64,000 nt of DNA, taken from assembly GCF_004359215.1 (NCBI RefSeq), contig NC_090613.1, forward strand, positions 6,127,092 to 6,191,091. Direction: 5' to 3'. The notes under the pieces were generated by a model. That model did no database searches. It saw nothing but the letters and a program-made list of their open reading frames with translations, and was not told the DNA's origin. Positions 24,201 to 35,094 of the stretch are shown piece by piece (within the stretch, counting starts at the first letter, position 1; each line of letters begins with the position of its first letter). A program made the translations under genes and the position numbers. The stretch is from Bremia lactucae (lineage: Eukaryota; Oomycota; Peronosporomycetes; Peronosporales; Peronosporaceae).

Positions 24201-24645
24201 CATAAGGGAGATCCATACCTCGTTCTCGCATCTCAATTACCTGCTTCGTTTGAAACATCACGTACACTAGCGCAACATCGTTTGGTTTTGAACTCGAGGC
24301 CTTTGAGTTTTCTGGAAATTCTTGAAAGCACTCCGCCATGGGCTCTGTTGTCATGCACCGAAACGGAAAGCGCAAGATCGGAAGTTGGAGGTCTTGAGGT
24401 ACGAAGAATAATCCACGAGTACAAACTTTGATTCGTCCTGGAACTTTACGATGCGTCAAGGTATTGGGCTCTAAGTACCGACACGCATTGTGATCCTTTG
24501 AATTTAATTTTAATAGACGTACTTTTAAAGAGTAGAAAAAAATGAGCAAAATACTTACGTCAAGGAAAAACTCGCCATTTTCGAGCAACAAGAGACTAAA
24601 TCGTGTCGTAGGTATGTTCTTATTGCTGCGACGACGCCCATGCAT
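21261..24645 (-). CDS. NSMAF: BEACH-WD40 protein of the FAN/NSMAF type
   Basis: It resembles human FAN, the adaptor coupling TNF receptor to neutral sphingomyelinase; its role in oomycetes is unknown. Proposed exons are 24645-24559, 24495-22872 and 22813-21261, with introns of 63 and 58 bp, giving 1087 residues. Order: N-terminal RFSLLLLENGEFF block, GRAM/PH-like region about 200-310, BEACH about 325-625 (RNDLTQYPVFPWIL, LYGTHYSTPGYVLYFLVR, VSEHLHDWIDLIFGYKQQG), an insert richer in acidic residues, then WD repeats about 755-1050 (SWDSSIKLW, SGAIDGSVNIW). The start at 24645 gives an N-terminus like that of human FAN; an in-frame ATG at 24762 is an alternative. Intron 1 is in frame and stop-free, so its removal is inferred from splice sites and homology. 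Length exceeds human FAN (917) because of the insert. Confidence 0.93.
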
Positions 24646-24962
24646 CGCCAAAAAAAAGGAATTCTCTTGGTATGACGTGAAGGCGCAAGTGCTGGAGAGA
24701 CGGTAGCGCAATCGTAGAAATGGGTTACGCGCCTGTTGCAACGAATAAATATTTTTGCGCAATATTATTGTCGCACGATTGGTTATACGCCGGTTGAAAT
24801 GAATATTTTAACACTGAAAGAAGTAACTCCAAGCGTTCTATTTTTCGTAACTTTGTAAGCTGCCCCTGGCTATAAATTACATTTATAAACTAAAAACTGT
24901 TTCAAAAAAAATAATGGTACCTCCAGCGAGAGGTAAATACTTGACAATGCTGCAATCCTGCT

Positions 24963-25985
24963 TCATCGGCAGCTGTTTCTCCTATCCAACTTGAGCGGTC
25001 CCAACGTCGTCATGTCGTCACATGCGTCTTCCTCGATCTCACCTTCTGGCACGGACGGTAAAATGCAAGAACTAGGGGCTGAACTCGCGCGTGGCCGCAA
25101 CCTTGACGTCGAAGTGTAGCCATCTCCCTCTCCCACGTAAGTGAGTCGAGTGAGCGAGTGTAGCCAATTGCGTTTCGAGCTTTTCGTATCAGCCGTAAAA
25201 ATCACGCGCTCGCCATTGGTCTTAATCACGTAAAACATCAGACAAATTTGGGTCGGCAAATGAGCTCCAAAAAGAGCAAATTTCTTCTTCATTGTCAGAG
25301 TTTGACAATCCTGTACACGCAATATTGTCATTTCGGTTTTATTGCTGGTTTTCTTCGTGGCATGAACTGCAGAGCTGTACAATTGAAGCGAGTGGCCTCG
25401 TAGTAGACAGTAGTATCGTTTGCTCTGAAAAAATGGGGCTTGCATGCGCAAACTCAAAAACCCTTGCTCTAAAATCGTGTCTCGTGGCTGGCCAGCAAAG
25501 CGTGATTCACGGTGCACGAACTGCTTAGCGATTGTCTCCATCTCACCCAGTTCCGTTGCCGAGTAATGATACGTCGCTTTTTCTTCCTTCGTGACCTCTG
25601 GTCGTTCATATTCTTCCACTTCGTTCTCCAAAAACTTCACACGACGTTGCGTCTTTTGCATGTCCTTACGGCCAATAGCTTTAAAACACGACGTCCACTT
25701 GACAGCAAGCGGAGTTTGAGACCGTTTGAGACTTGGAGCTAGCGGCGACACGGGAGTAGTGCGACGGATAATAGGAAGACTAAACGGTGCGCGGCGAACG
25801 TGGTGTCGTTGCTTCTCGTCTTCCGGGCACTCGTCCACATCTTGATGACTCAGATCGAGCCACTTTTTCAACTGCGACCGGCGCGATTCACGGCGTTGGT
25901 TCTCGCACTCAAAGCGTCGAGCTTCACGAATAAGGCGCATCGTACGGTTCGACAAACAACGAGATTTAGTAGACGTGGCTTGCAC
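24963..25985 (-). CDS. PH-domain protein of unknown function
   Basis: A single-exon frame of 340 residues. The N-terminal half is basic and charged (RRESRRSQLKKW, EDEKQRHHVRR) and contains KTQRRVKFLENEVEEYE, a possible short coiled coil. A pleckstrin homology domain lies at about residues 172-285: it starts ILEQGFLSLR, has the strands around KRYYCLLRGHSLQLY, and ends in the typical helix TKSSKRNWLHSLTRL with the conserved Trp. The tail is Ser-rich and acidic. PH domains bind phosphoinositides or proteins at membranes. The named function is not known. It stands about 320 bp upstream of the FAN-type gene, in the same direction. An in-frame Met at position 16 is an alternative start. Confidence 0.8.
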   Translation of the reverse strand: MQATSTKSRCLSNRTMRLIREARRFECENQRRESRRSQLKKWLDLSHQDVDECPEDEKQRHHVRRAPFSLPIIRRTTPVSPLAPSLKRSQTPLAVKWTSCFKAIGRKDMQKTQRRVKFLENEVEEYERPEVTKEEKATYHYSATELGEMETIAKQFVHRESRFAGQPRDTILEQGFLSLRMQAPFFQSKRYYCLLRGHSLQLYSSAVHATKKTSNKTEMTILRVQDCQTLTMKKKFALFGAHLPTQICLMFYVIKTNGERVIFTADTKSSKRNWLHSLTRLTYVGEGDGYTSTSRLRPRASSAPSSCILPSVPEGEIEEDACDDMTTLGPLKLDRRNSCR

Positions 25986-26043
25986 TAAGCAACGAGATCA
26001 ATAGGTACAAAGAACGTCTGTGTATTCGTAGTGGCTTGACAAA

Positions 26044-26286
26044 ATGGAGAATGAGGCTGTACACAACGAGGAAAAGCAGAAAAAACATGTGATGGCCACA
26101 TTACAAAAATCACGTCGGTTTTTGTCGGGCGATAAGGCTACGGGTACCAAAATTTAAGAACTTGGAAGCGAAAAGTTACAAGACCGAGATTCTAAATCTA
26201 CTGAAAAGAGGACACGTGGGCTTGGTAGAGCTCCTAAGATTATGCATAGAGCTCAACAGTTAATAATATCACATGGTGATTTTTGA
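26044..26286 (+). pseudogene. Small broken ORF, unknown
   Basis: ATG at 26044 opens MENEAVHNEEKQKKHVMATL, ending at a TAA at 26155. The same frame continues for 43 codons after it (ELGSEKLQDRDSKSTEKRTR) to a TGA at 26284. Both halves are equally hydrophilic, so one point mutation may have created the stop. It faces the PH-domain gene divergently, 58 bp from its start, and could be the remains of a first exon. No family recognised. Confidence 0.3.
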
Positions 26287-26289
26287 TTC

Positions 26290-27720
26290 GTGGATGCAAC
26301 TAGAATGGCCATGTCGTTATAATTGTCTTTGTCGAGCTTGGTAATAGGAAGCTACACCCCGACTAGAAAAGTTACGTCTACAATATATCATCGGGAAAGC
26401 ATGTCTACCTATTGTCGTGTTTGTACCCAGGTTCGGGTCAGATGAAAGCATTTTGATCAGCCATTCAAACAAACGAATAGAATTAAAGAGACAATCCATA
26501 TGGATATGGTCAGACAAAAATCCAGTTCATTATTAACGTTAAAGACTCGACATCTTATCTAACATTGGAGCTATCACAATCTAGAGTGTGGCATCACAAC
26601 CTGACGGCCATTTATTATTATTACAAAATAACTTTCATCACAGTGCTCCATGGCTTTTATACCACAGTGTCATCGACCACTCGCTTACAAACACTCCGCA
26701 AATAAAATAAACGGATCTCGGCCTTTTATCAGAATATATAAATGCTACTTATTTTGCCAAAGGCCAGGCTTAGTATTATTGATAAGAGGGAAACAGAGTT
26801 GAAGATCCAAATGCAACACTTCTCAGTCGATCGGTGTAGAATTGATACGACTCGCTTGCCACCAGAAGTAGCTTATGCCCAGTATGCAATAAAAACCGCA
26901 AAACTGGTAGATGTAGCGTTTTATTTAAGTATAAGTGAGCATCTGAGGCTAGGTTGAATTGGACGATAAGACCAAATAGTTTGACAGGCTATTCGTTTAC
27001 ACCTCAATCATTTATAAAGTATCTTTGCGTCTTTTACTATTCGACCGATACAGGCGACTGCAAGATTTTTCACTATCTTTGAGGACTCTGTGGGAAGAAT
27101 TTCTTACAGAATTTTTTGTATTTGCAGTTAGAGCTTAGAGATTTGGCTCACTATTCTATTATGTCCGATAACATGTGCAAAACACGATTTTTTTCTAGTT
27201 CCTTGTATCAAAGAATTTGCTCAAAAATTGAAAAGTAAGTTTGCGTTGCATTTCGAAAAGCAGCTTCGAAAAAATAGGTTTTGACCAACCGGTGGTATCA
27301 CCTTCTTCGCCTATGAGATGATATCAATAGTTCAGCGTCACATCTTCACGACGCGCCCACTATCAGAAATAAGATAAGGCGAGGCAACAGAAGCGTACGC
27401 TTGCCACAAAAGCTCAAAACAACTGAAAGATCTGAATCGAATGCTGCAGGGTCTCATATTGAGTCCGTATGTAGCCAGCACAAGGGCCGATCCAAAAAAT
27501 TTAGGCGAGTTGTGCGTCAAATTCGAGCTAGTCCAGCGTTGCAACCCGATTTAAGATAGTCGATCTTTTTTGGCTACGAACGGAAAGTAAGTCTCCAACC
27601 CCGAAAGTACACGAGTGGATCCCAAGGTTTGCTACGTAAATATCTTTCCTAAAAGTGGAATAACTTATATTATTTCATGCAAGAGAAAAAAATTAAGATG
27701 TACAAAATTATTATCATTTA
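26290..27720. other. AT-rich intergenic stretch, nothing recognised
   Basis: Only short frames without recognisable content occur. No repeat matched elsewhere in the window until the family C LTR begins at 27725. Confidence 0.5.
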
Positions 27721-27724
27721 TTTA

Positions 27725-28155
27725 CATCGTTTCATGAAATTAACACTCAAAGGTTGTTAGATAATATGTTATCTGAAAGGTAGAGAATATTTGGAGGATA
27801 TTACTTTAAATAGTAATGTTCAGAATTCTTATGTATAGACCATTATATCTATTGTTCCGCAGACTAATCAGCTGTAGATGTAAACAAAAGAGACAGACAG
27901 ATAAGAGAAGAGAAGAATTCAATTGCATGTTTAGTATTAGTATGTAATTAAGTTAGCATAAACAAGATAGATAGAAGAGATACTTAATTATATTAATACA
28001 GTTTTCATTTAACCCTGTTTAAGCTAGCTGTCTGAAAGAGAAGTCTTTCTCTGCACGTGCTAGTGTACGTGAAATAACGTAAGGCACCACTCGCAACTGA
28101 AGCAGTGCGAGGTGGACTTGTACTGAAGCAGTACAAGTCGTAGTGCCCTGTTACA
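27725..28155 (+). repeat. Solo family C LTR
   Basis: It starts at GTTTCATGAAATTAACACTC (about 12 bases of the usual LTR start are lost) and ends GTGCCCTGTTACA. It shares the full order of blocks with 4966-5388. No family C internal sequence flanks it directly, so it is a solo LTR or a remnant. Confidence 0.8.
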
Positions 28156-28812
28156 ATAACCATTTACTGTAATATTGTAGCAACAAGACAACAGTTCGAT
28201 TGATTGTTTATTAAAGGTTTAAATCAACGCCGCCAAACGCTGCAAGAAGCATGAATAAGCGGTGCAGAATTCGAAGCTTTATACTACTATATTCAAGTCT
28301 GACAATAAGTAGGCCGTTACGTAGGAACAAATATACTTGTAACGTTTTGTCCCGTTACATCAAGATTATTTCCTATAAGAGAAACGAAATAATTATTTTC
28401 ATCTATGAGAGAAAAAAATGAAGAAGTATAAAATTTTAATATTTTATTAATTTTAACTTGAAAGTCCCAATATTACCAAATTTTGTAATATTGATGCAAT
28501 CAGACATCCGTTCAATTAATTGGTTAGTTGATTAAAGCTTAAATTAACCCCGCCAATCGTTACAAGACACGAATAGGCGTCGCGCAAGGAGGCGCATTGC
28601 ATATTGAGTCATTAACATATTATAGACATGACATAGAAGATATTTATAAAAGAACTTAACATATTAATACACTTTTACTTTTATCCTATTTTAAGCCTTA
28701 GAATTTACCCTTAGTAGCTAAGACTTCTTAGCTGCTTAGAAAGTTCCTCTGCACGTTGTGTACGTGAAGTAGTCGAGGCACCCCAACTTCACATTGATCA
28801 GTGTAGGCTGAC
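28156..28812 (+). repeat. Fragments of another LTR family (D)
   Basis: Two related AT-rich pieces follow each other: each has a TGTAATATTG start and a short AACNCCGCCAA block (near 28173 and 28488). The end portion (28640-28812, with CTTAGTAGCTAAGAC-like and CTCTGCACGTTGTGTACGTGAAG blocks, ending CAGTGTAGGCTGACTA) matches 57010-57185. Sequence before and after the solo C LTR (27660-27720 and 28375-28440) looks alike, which suggests that the C LTR sits inside a D LTR. Confidence 0.6.
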
Positions 28813-29480
28813 TATAAAAGCTCATCGTATCAGTGATGATGCGACGAAAGCAAAATTTGGCACGTCCAATTTAGCCGGACGCGCTAAATTTTGGGCCTTG
28901 GAGCTCAAGCTTCACGACCGATTAGTCTTTGGGTCGTATGAGGTCTTTAAGACCCGTCTCAGACAAACATTTGAGCCACCACGTGCCAAATTCAGGGCTC
29001 GAGCCGAGCTCCTGAATTTGAAGCAGGGCAAGCGTGACATTCACGTTAAGCCCAACATACACAATACCTGGCCGGTTGTATCGTGAGTCATCTCAGACGG
29101 TCCTGTTAAGACCCACCTGTTCCGGCTTGGATTTGAGACGCTTGACCATGCGACTTCTGTAGCGGAACAGGGGGGGGACTTTAGCCTTAATCAGGCTTTT
29201 GTCCACTCTTTAGCTGATCAACCACCGAGACGACAAGAAAACAGAGGTCCAGAACCTATGGATTTCTCGTGTGCAGCGAGCAAAAAACCTCGCTTTTCAA
29301 GTTTGACGCTAACGGCTGGCCCATGTACAACCGATCTCATGCGTTCGATCGCCATCCATTCAAGGTCAATCAGATGAGTGAATTTTTCACGAGTTGCGTA
29401 ATAGCCTTTTTGAGGGGCCCGAAAGCTCTCTTCTTCTTCATCCAACATGTCCATGTTTGATGACGGTGCTTAGGCCGTTA
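28813..29480 (+). pseudogene. Family C gag remnant
   Basis: It encodes the retrotransposon gag capsid core: KAKFGTSNLAGRAKFWALEL, LVFGSYEVFKTRLRQTFEPP, RARAELLNLKQGKRDIH, and later PVKTHLFRLGFETLDHA and GPEPMDFSCAASKKPRF near 29250. The first part is open for about 85 codons; a stop at 29084 and later frame changes break it. The N-terminus is lost at the junction with the D LTR end. It belongs to the same element (C3) as the pol at 29740-32160. Confidence 0.82.
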
Positions 29481-30900
29481 AACGGCCTACGAAGTGCTCT
29501 TAGGTGTAACGGGGCACCTTTTGCCAGTACTGAACATAACTAGTGCCCCACGCCCAGTGCCTAAAATCACTGAACGAACGATCGACCTCCCGCTAAGAAC
29601 AGCGGAGGACGCGGCTTGATGATGTTGCGAAGTCGAAACGGTGAGGTAGATCGTCAAAAACGGTCGGGGTCAGTAGGTGCGGGGGCGCCTTACTGATCCA
29701 ACAACGTCAGAAGAATTTGCAGGCCTTTTGACTACAGATGCTCCTCACACAGAAATATTGTGAGTAATTTGAGAATATTACTGGCAAATATGTTGCTACT
29801 AAAGCCCCAATTCGTTTGTTGGGCGTCGAACAATTATATTCGACGCCAATCGCTAGAAGATCGCAGACTCAAATTTATTGAGCGCGATAATTGTCTAACG
29901 AGGATGACAGTGCGCTTAGCAACAGGCGCATCTGTAACAGTTGAGAAACGTGTAGTTGGTACCCAAAACACGTTATAGGGTAAACATTACGATGATATTT
30001 AATAATACTAGATTTGGATGACAAATTTGCTGTCATCTTTGGGTTATCATGGATCAGAAAGTACGAGACATGCATCAGCAAACAGTAACAAGTCGTGACG
30101 ATGCCTGCCTCTCATTCATCAGAGGGTCATCGGATGCACGTCTTGAAGCGTCTACAAGGGTGTGGATGTCCTACGAGTGAGGCGATGGCCTTACTAGTGG
30201 TTCGATCGTTTGCGCGACTGCTCAAATCCTCCGTGTGACAATCCATCACACTGTGGAGTTGGATTCTGACGGCTGTGCACAAGCACATGCAGCGTCCAAG
30301 TTTGATCACTCGAAAAAGTTGAGTGGTACGAAACAAGGATACTTGCCTAAAAAGAAACATACAAGAAAATTTGAAACGCCTGTATATGAGAGACACGGCG
30401 GCGAAACTCCTAGATAGACTGGAGAGTCGATCGTAAAAGATCCCGCTGTGGTTGCGCAACCACAGCTCGAGTTTGTTAGGGAGGATATTCCCCAAATAAA
30501 ACTTGAGGGAATAAGCCCCCAGAAACCTGTGGTCAAAGTTTCCCAGGTACCTTTGGAAATAAGTTCCAAAGATGAAACTGAGGCATTGAATGTCTTTGTA
30601 AACAACGGATCAAGTGGTTATACACACGATCTGATAGCGCTTACGAAGTCAACTTCGGAGATAACTGAATTGCCAACGCTAGAACTGAAACGGTTTTTGT
30701 GTGATCTGCGTAGTGTCAAAGTCAAGCAGATCTGCGTACGTGCCACAGATGACGAGTACGTGGCCGAAATTCGGTCGGCATAGTCTTTTCTGAAAACAAA
30801 CGGGTTCTCAGCAGCTCATCAATGGACGAAAGAGTGCTTGATCAGAAGACTCGGATTGAACGTCTTACATCTTAATTCTGGAAGTCTTTAAAAGGCAAAC
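29481..30900 (+). pseudogene. Family C protease and protease-RT linker remnant
   Basis: Near 30010-30065 the LDLDDKFAVIFGLSWIRKYE block is readable, the signature that follows the protease in Ty3/gypsy pol. The DTG/DSG motif itself is not visible in 29740-29990. The linker follows in several frames: HTVELDSDGCAQAHAASK at 30244 and an open 111-residue piece at 30448-30783 (VAQPQLEFVREDIPQ, VPLEISSKDE, LELKRFLCDL). Stops are frequent. Confidence 0.65.
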
Positions 30901-32160
30901 CTTAATATAAGAATTTGGTCGAATTCAACTTAATCCCTGACTCCGTACCGTGCGAGTTGTCTAAGGATAAAAGCACTAGACATTATAGCGACCTGGTACC
31001 ACGTTCAAAATACTGTGTCATGACACAGTGGCCATTGCCTCGTGAACAAGTATTAGCGATCGAAAATTGTTTGCCGATCGCTTTAGCAGCGGGCCACGTG
31101 AGGTAGCCAACCTCTCTACATACCTCTTCGACCTTCTGTGTGCGTAAGGCCACAGAAGGGTGGCGGATTGTGCATGGGCTCAATAAAATGAACGCTGCAA
31201 CGGTACCGAGTCAAACGCCGATACCACGAAAAGACGTAATCATTGAAGGTATGTCAAAGAGTATTATCTCTTCATGGATGGATTCGATCAGATCCTAATG
31301 CGTGAACAGGATATTCCTTTCGCAGCAGTAAGTGCCCAAGCGGTATGCTATGGGAGTGGCTAGTTATGCCACAGGGGCTTAGTAATGCCCCTGCAACATT
31401 CAAAATGTGTAATTGGTTTTTTAAAAATGGTGCGGGTTTCGCACCGAATTGCTTTGATGACGGCTTCGTTTATAGCAGAGCCATGAATTGAAAGTCGGAC
31501 GTTGATGTATTTCGTACCCACGTCCGAAAGGTTATTACTCTTTTGCGTACGCATTTGTTGTATGCAAACCTCAAGAAGTGTATATTCACAGCAAGCGAAA
31601 TGTCACTTCTTGGGTGAATCGTGGGTAAATACAGTGTTCGCCCTGATCCAGAAAATATTAACGCGATCACCGACTAGCCTGTGCCAATCGATCTAAAGGG
31701 ACTTTAAAACTCTTCGGCTTAGCGGCGTACACTCCCGCAATTATGCCGAAATGACAGTACATATTTCTTCTTTGTTAATGAAAAGTGTAAAATAACCATG
31801 GAACGCTGGTTGTCAGCTTCCCTTTGAGGGGGGTTCAAGCAAAGCTTGATTCAATCGCCAATTTTGGGATTGCGGACCAAGACAGATTATTTCATTTGGT
31901 CTGTGGTGCTAGCGATTTTGCACTCGGCTGTGCGTCAATGCGATCTGACAGAGACGGCGCAAATCGCGCGTTGTCTGTTAATAATTGCGTCAGTTATTTT
32001 GTGCATGACAAAGGACAATTTGCAATGAAATATGCACTATCTAAGTTTAGGTTCTTTCTTTGCGGAGTACAACTTCTCTGTGGAATATAAACCAGGACGA
32101 CTTAATGTCGTCGCTGATGCCTTTTCGCGCCGGACAGATTTTAAGCTGGCTGCGCAAAAC
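30901..32160 (+). pseudogene. Family C RT and RNase H remnant
   Basis: The RT begins at SKYCVMTQWPLPREQVLAIE (31005-31065), followed by TFCVRKATEGWRIVHGLNK, PSQTPIPRKDVIIEGMSKS and a broken FDD region near 31450-31475. RNase H is readable at 31824-32090 (IADQDRLFHLVCGASDFALG, FVHDKGQFAMKYALSKF) and 32080-32130 (VEYKPGRLNVVADA-like). The element ends here without integrase; a solo A LTR lies 250 bp downstream. Confidence 0.87.
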
Positions 32161-32414
32161 AACAGTGAGAAGATTAAATAATACATGTCACAAATTTCAT
32201 TTTGTCGGATGTTTAATGCAGTCAATAATAGAATCGGTAGCGACAGTCACAGGTGCGACGCACGCTCTGTATATGGACGATGTCCATATGGCCGGAGTTC
32301 TTTACCTTGGCAGGAGTCGCTCGTAGAACAGGGCCAGCAGTTGATGTCTCAAATGCGTATATTTAAGTGGAAGTATTAGTAATCAACAGTTCAGAAAGAT
32401 AACTTTGAATTTTC

Positions 32415-32895
32415 GTAACGGGCTAAAGTTGCTTCAAAGCTAGACAAACCAGTAAGTACACTTTGTGTACTTAACGGGAGGGTAAATCACTTAATGTAAA
32501 GTAATTAGAACCTGCTACTTGGGTGTGGTGCACAAAGTGGCCCAACCTTGTGTATGTGATGCACATGGGTGCATTCACATTGGAACGGATGACGGCTAGC
32601 GTAATCCGTAAGCCGACGTATTCAGATAATACGCTCGCCACGGAGGGGTGCACATCTGCAGAGACGGCATCTATTGATTAGTTGGAGGTATTTATATTTA
32701 ATTCAAATAAATATAAATTTGTCTTAAAACTTCTTCCTAGTTCACAAGTACGCACGTGATGCCGGATTACCGCTTCCGTGACGACACTTGTACCAAGGTA
32801 ATTAGTTTGTTGTGAGGTCGCTTAGGCGGCCACCAACAACCTCACTGTGCCTGAAGGTGTGTGTTATAAGGGAGCTTGGCTTGCGCTCGACTACA
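32415..32895 (+). repeat. Solo family A LTR, plus orientation
   Basis: It starts with a mutated TGTAACGGGCTAAAGTTGC (TCGTAACGGGC) and ends near GCTCGACTACA. Internal blocks are GTACACTTTGTGTACTTAACG, TGATGCACATGGGTGC and GATGACGGCTAGCG, all shared with 41480-42005. No A internal sequence lies next to it. Confidence 0.82.
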
Positions 32896-34447
32896 ATTTG
32901 GTCTAGTATATCCGTAGCTAGTGCTGTGTAATTCCGTCACAATTTAGCTTCGAATGGCTCGTCATTCCGCACATGCTCCCCTTTCGACAGCTTCAACTGC
33001 CGGCATGAACATTCACATTCTAGCTGTACGAGCTGTCGTTAGCAACGTGGCCTCTGCTGCTGGGATATGTGAGCTATTCATGGACCCGATAGTTCTGAGA
33101 GATGCATGGGCTTGTTTATTCTAGGAGATGCAGACATGGCCATTTCAAGTCACGAACAATAAAGAAAATTGCACCACCAAACTCATTATACATTTATATT
33201 CCCATCATCGAAGGCTTATTGCATTACGCTAGCATTAGTGTCGTAATCATTTGCGCATGATGACGATTGTACTGTTCTAGAATTGACCGTTACGCTTAAA
33301 TCGGACAAATTTGCCTCGAAATTTACAATGGCTGGTTGCAATTTCGTTTCGCGCCTTAAACAATATGCATTCATCCACTAATCTTACTTTAACATAGTTT
33401 CGAACCGATTCTTACAATGATTTGATTCGTATTTTCTTGAAATCTCAGTTCAAGTAATATAGATATCATAAAGCTCACGTGCAGCCCATTTAGGTCTGGT
33501 GCATAGCATCTTGTTCTAGTGTAATGTAGCTCAGAATACATTGACTAGCAGAAATTTATATAATTGGGCGTTCGAATATGCGGATAACAAATCGCAGCCC
33601 GTCGATTCAATCTTACTTTTAAGGCCCAATTATGTCTTGCAGAGCGAATATGAAAAAGTGGATGTATTTGACAAGAGGCAATAGCGGGTAAAGTGTTTTA
33701 TTTGATATTGTCAAGGTGTCCAACTAGCACGCTAAATTTTGTCACAAATTTGATATTCATGAAGTATACTTTCAATTCGCCACCGGTTGGCAGTGTCTGT
33801 CCAAAATTGAGCTGGATAAGGTCGAACTTTCAGCGAGCCTGGGATAAGAGCCTCATTTAATGCCTCATTCTGGATTTTCCTATCAGGACGTGACATTTCA
33901 AGCCCATGCACAAAGTACTTTACTGTAATGAAATATCCGCACATGGTTCAGATGAGATGTATTCTGACACACATGCTAAAATGTGTGTTTGAAAGCATGG
34001 AAGAGGATAAGCTCTTCATCATCATGACAAGCTAATATTGGTGTAACCAAATCATATTATTTATGGCAATCACGCTACGCAAGCCGGGATGTTGTTATTT
34101 TCTTATAGGATTATCTATTTCGTAGATTTAAAATGACTTAAGCAGATACTTTTGAATATTTTTGTATATCTCTATAGATATAGCCAAGACAACACGATAC
34201 CACCCGCTACCCCTAATTAAATGCAGAGTGACAGTAGCATCAAGCCACAGGCTGCATAAGTCTACTTCTCTGATGAAATAGGTATCTCACAGTAAGGTTC
34301 TTTTGACATCTTCACAGCAGATTTTTGTCACCTTGATCGATCTTCCCCGCCCTACGTCACCGAGGTATGCCGGCCACCAATCTGCTTCTCAACCACATTT
34401 TACGATATGCACCTTGGTATCAAGCACTTGGGATCATACTGCTCGCT
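32896..34447. other. Intergenic region, nothing recognised
   Basis: No open frame above 70 residues and no match to the elements described here. The SINE candidate begins at its right end. Confidence 0.5.
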
Positions 34448-34465
34448 GCTCTATGAAAAGCAGAC

Positions 34466-34718
34466 CTCAGTGGTCGAGGGGTTAAGCACTGGAACTGGAA
34501 CCGCGAGGTACGTGGATCGATTCCCGCGGAGGGCGGTATGATGACACATCGCCGGAGATAGACTTATAAGCAGACGAGCAACCATCCAATAGATGGCCGC
34601 CCTGCCAACTTGCACCGAAGGTGTGTGATAGTTGGGTGGGAGGAGGCCCTGTAGCCAAAATTCCCCACAGTGTAATGAGGGGTGCGGGTTCCAATAAGGG
34701 AACTTCGTCAAAATTGAA
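34466..34718 (+). mobile_element. tRNA-derived SINE with 18-bp target-site duplication
   Basis: RNA polymerase III promoter boxes are visible: A box TGGTCGAGGGG at 34471 and B box GGATCGATTCC at 34514, 43 bp apart as in tRNA genes. The tRNA-like part does not fold into a complete acceptor stem, so it is not a tRNA gene. The 253-bp unit is flanked by GCTCTATGAAAAGCAGAC (34448-34465) and GCTCTATCAAAAGCAGAC (34719-34736), an 18-bp direct repeat with one mismatch, as expected for LINE-mediated insertion. tRNA-related SINEs are known in Phytophthora; the family here is not identified. Confidence 0.8.
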
Positions 34719-35094
34719 GCTCTATCAAAAGCAGACAGTCCAAGAACGAGGCGTCGTCTAAGTTTAGAGTTCAGTTATCTTGTTTTTACAATTAAGTTTT
34801 ACCGTAGCTTGAGATTCACGAGCTATAAATCATAAACCGCTTGCAATGTCCAGCTTTTTATGTCTGGCGTTCGCTAACAAAATTGAGCGTAAATTTATAT
34901 AATTTTTGACCAAGACAAGTCGAATGCGTAACGGGCTAAAGTTGCCCTGAGAAATAAATACCCGTTATGTACACTTAGTGTACTTAACGGAATGGTCAAT
35001 TAGCTCATGTGACGTACGTAAACCTGCCACTCGGGTAAGGTTCACATAGAGACCCACCCTTGTGTATGTAATGCACATAGGTGCGTTCGCATTT

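Noticed and set aside
34460..34535. tRNA gene
   Set aside because: A and B boxes are present but the acceptor and anticodon arms do not fold properly, and the unit is flanked by an 18-bp target duplication; a SINE explains it better.
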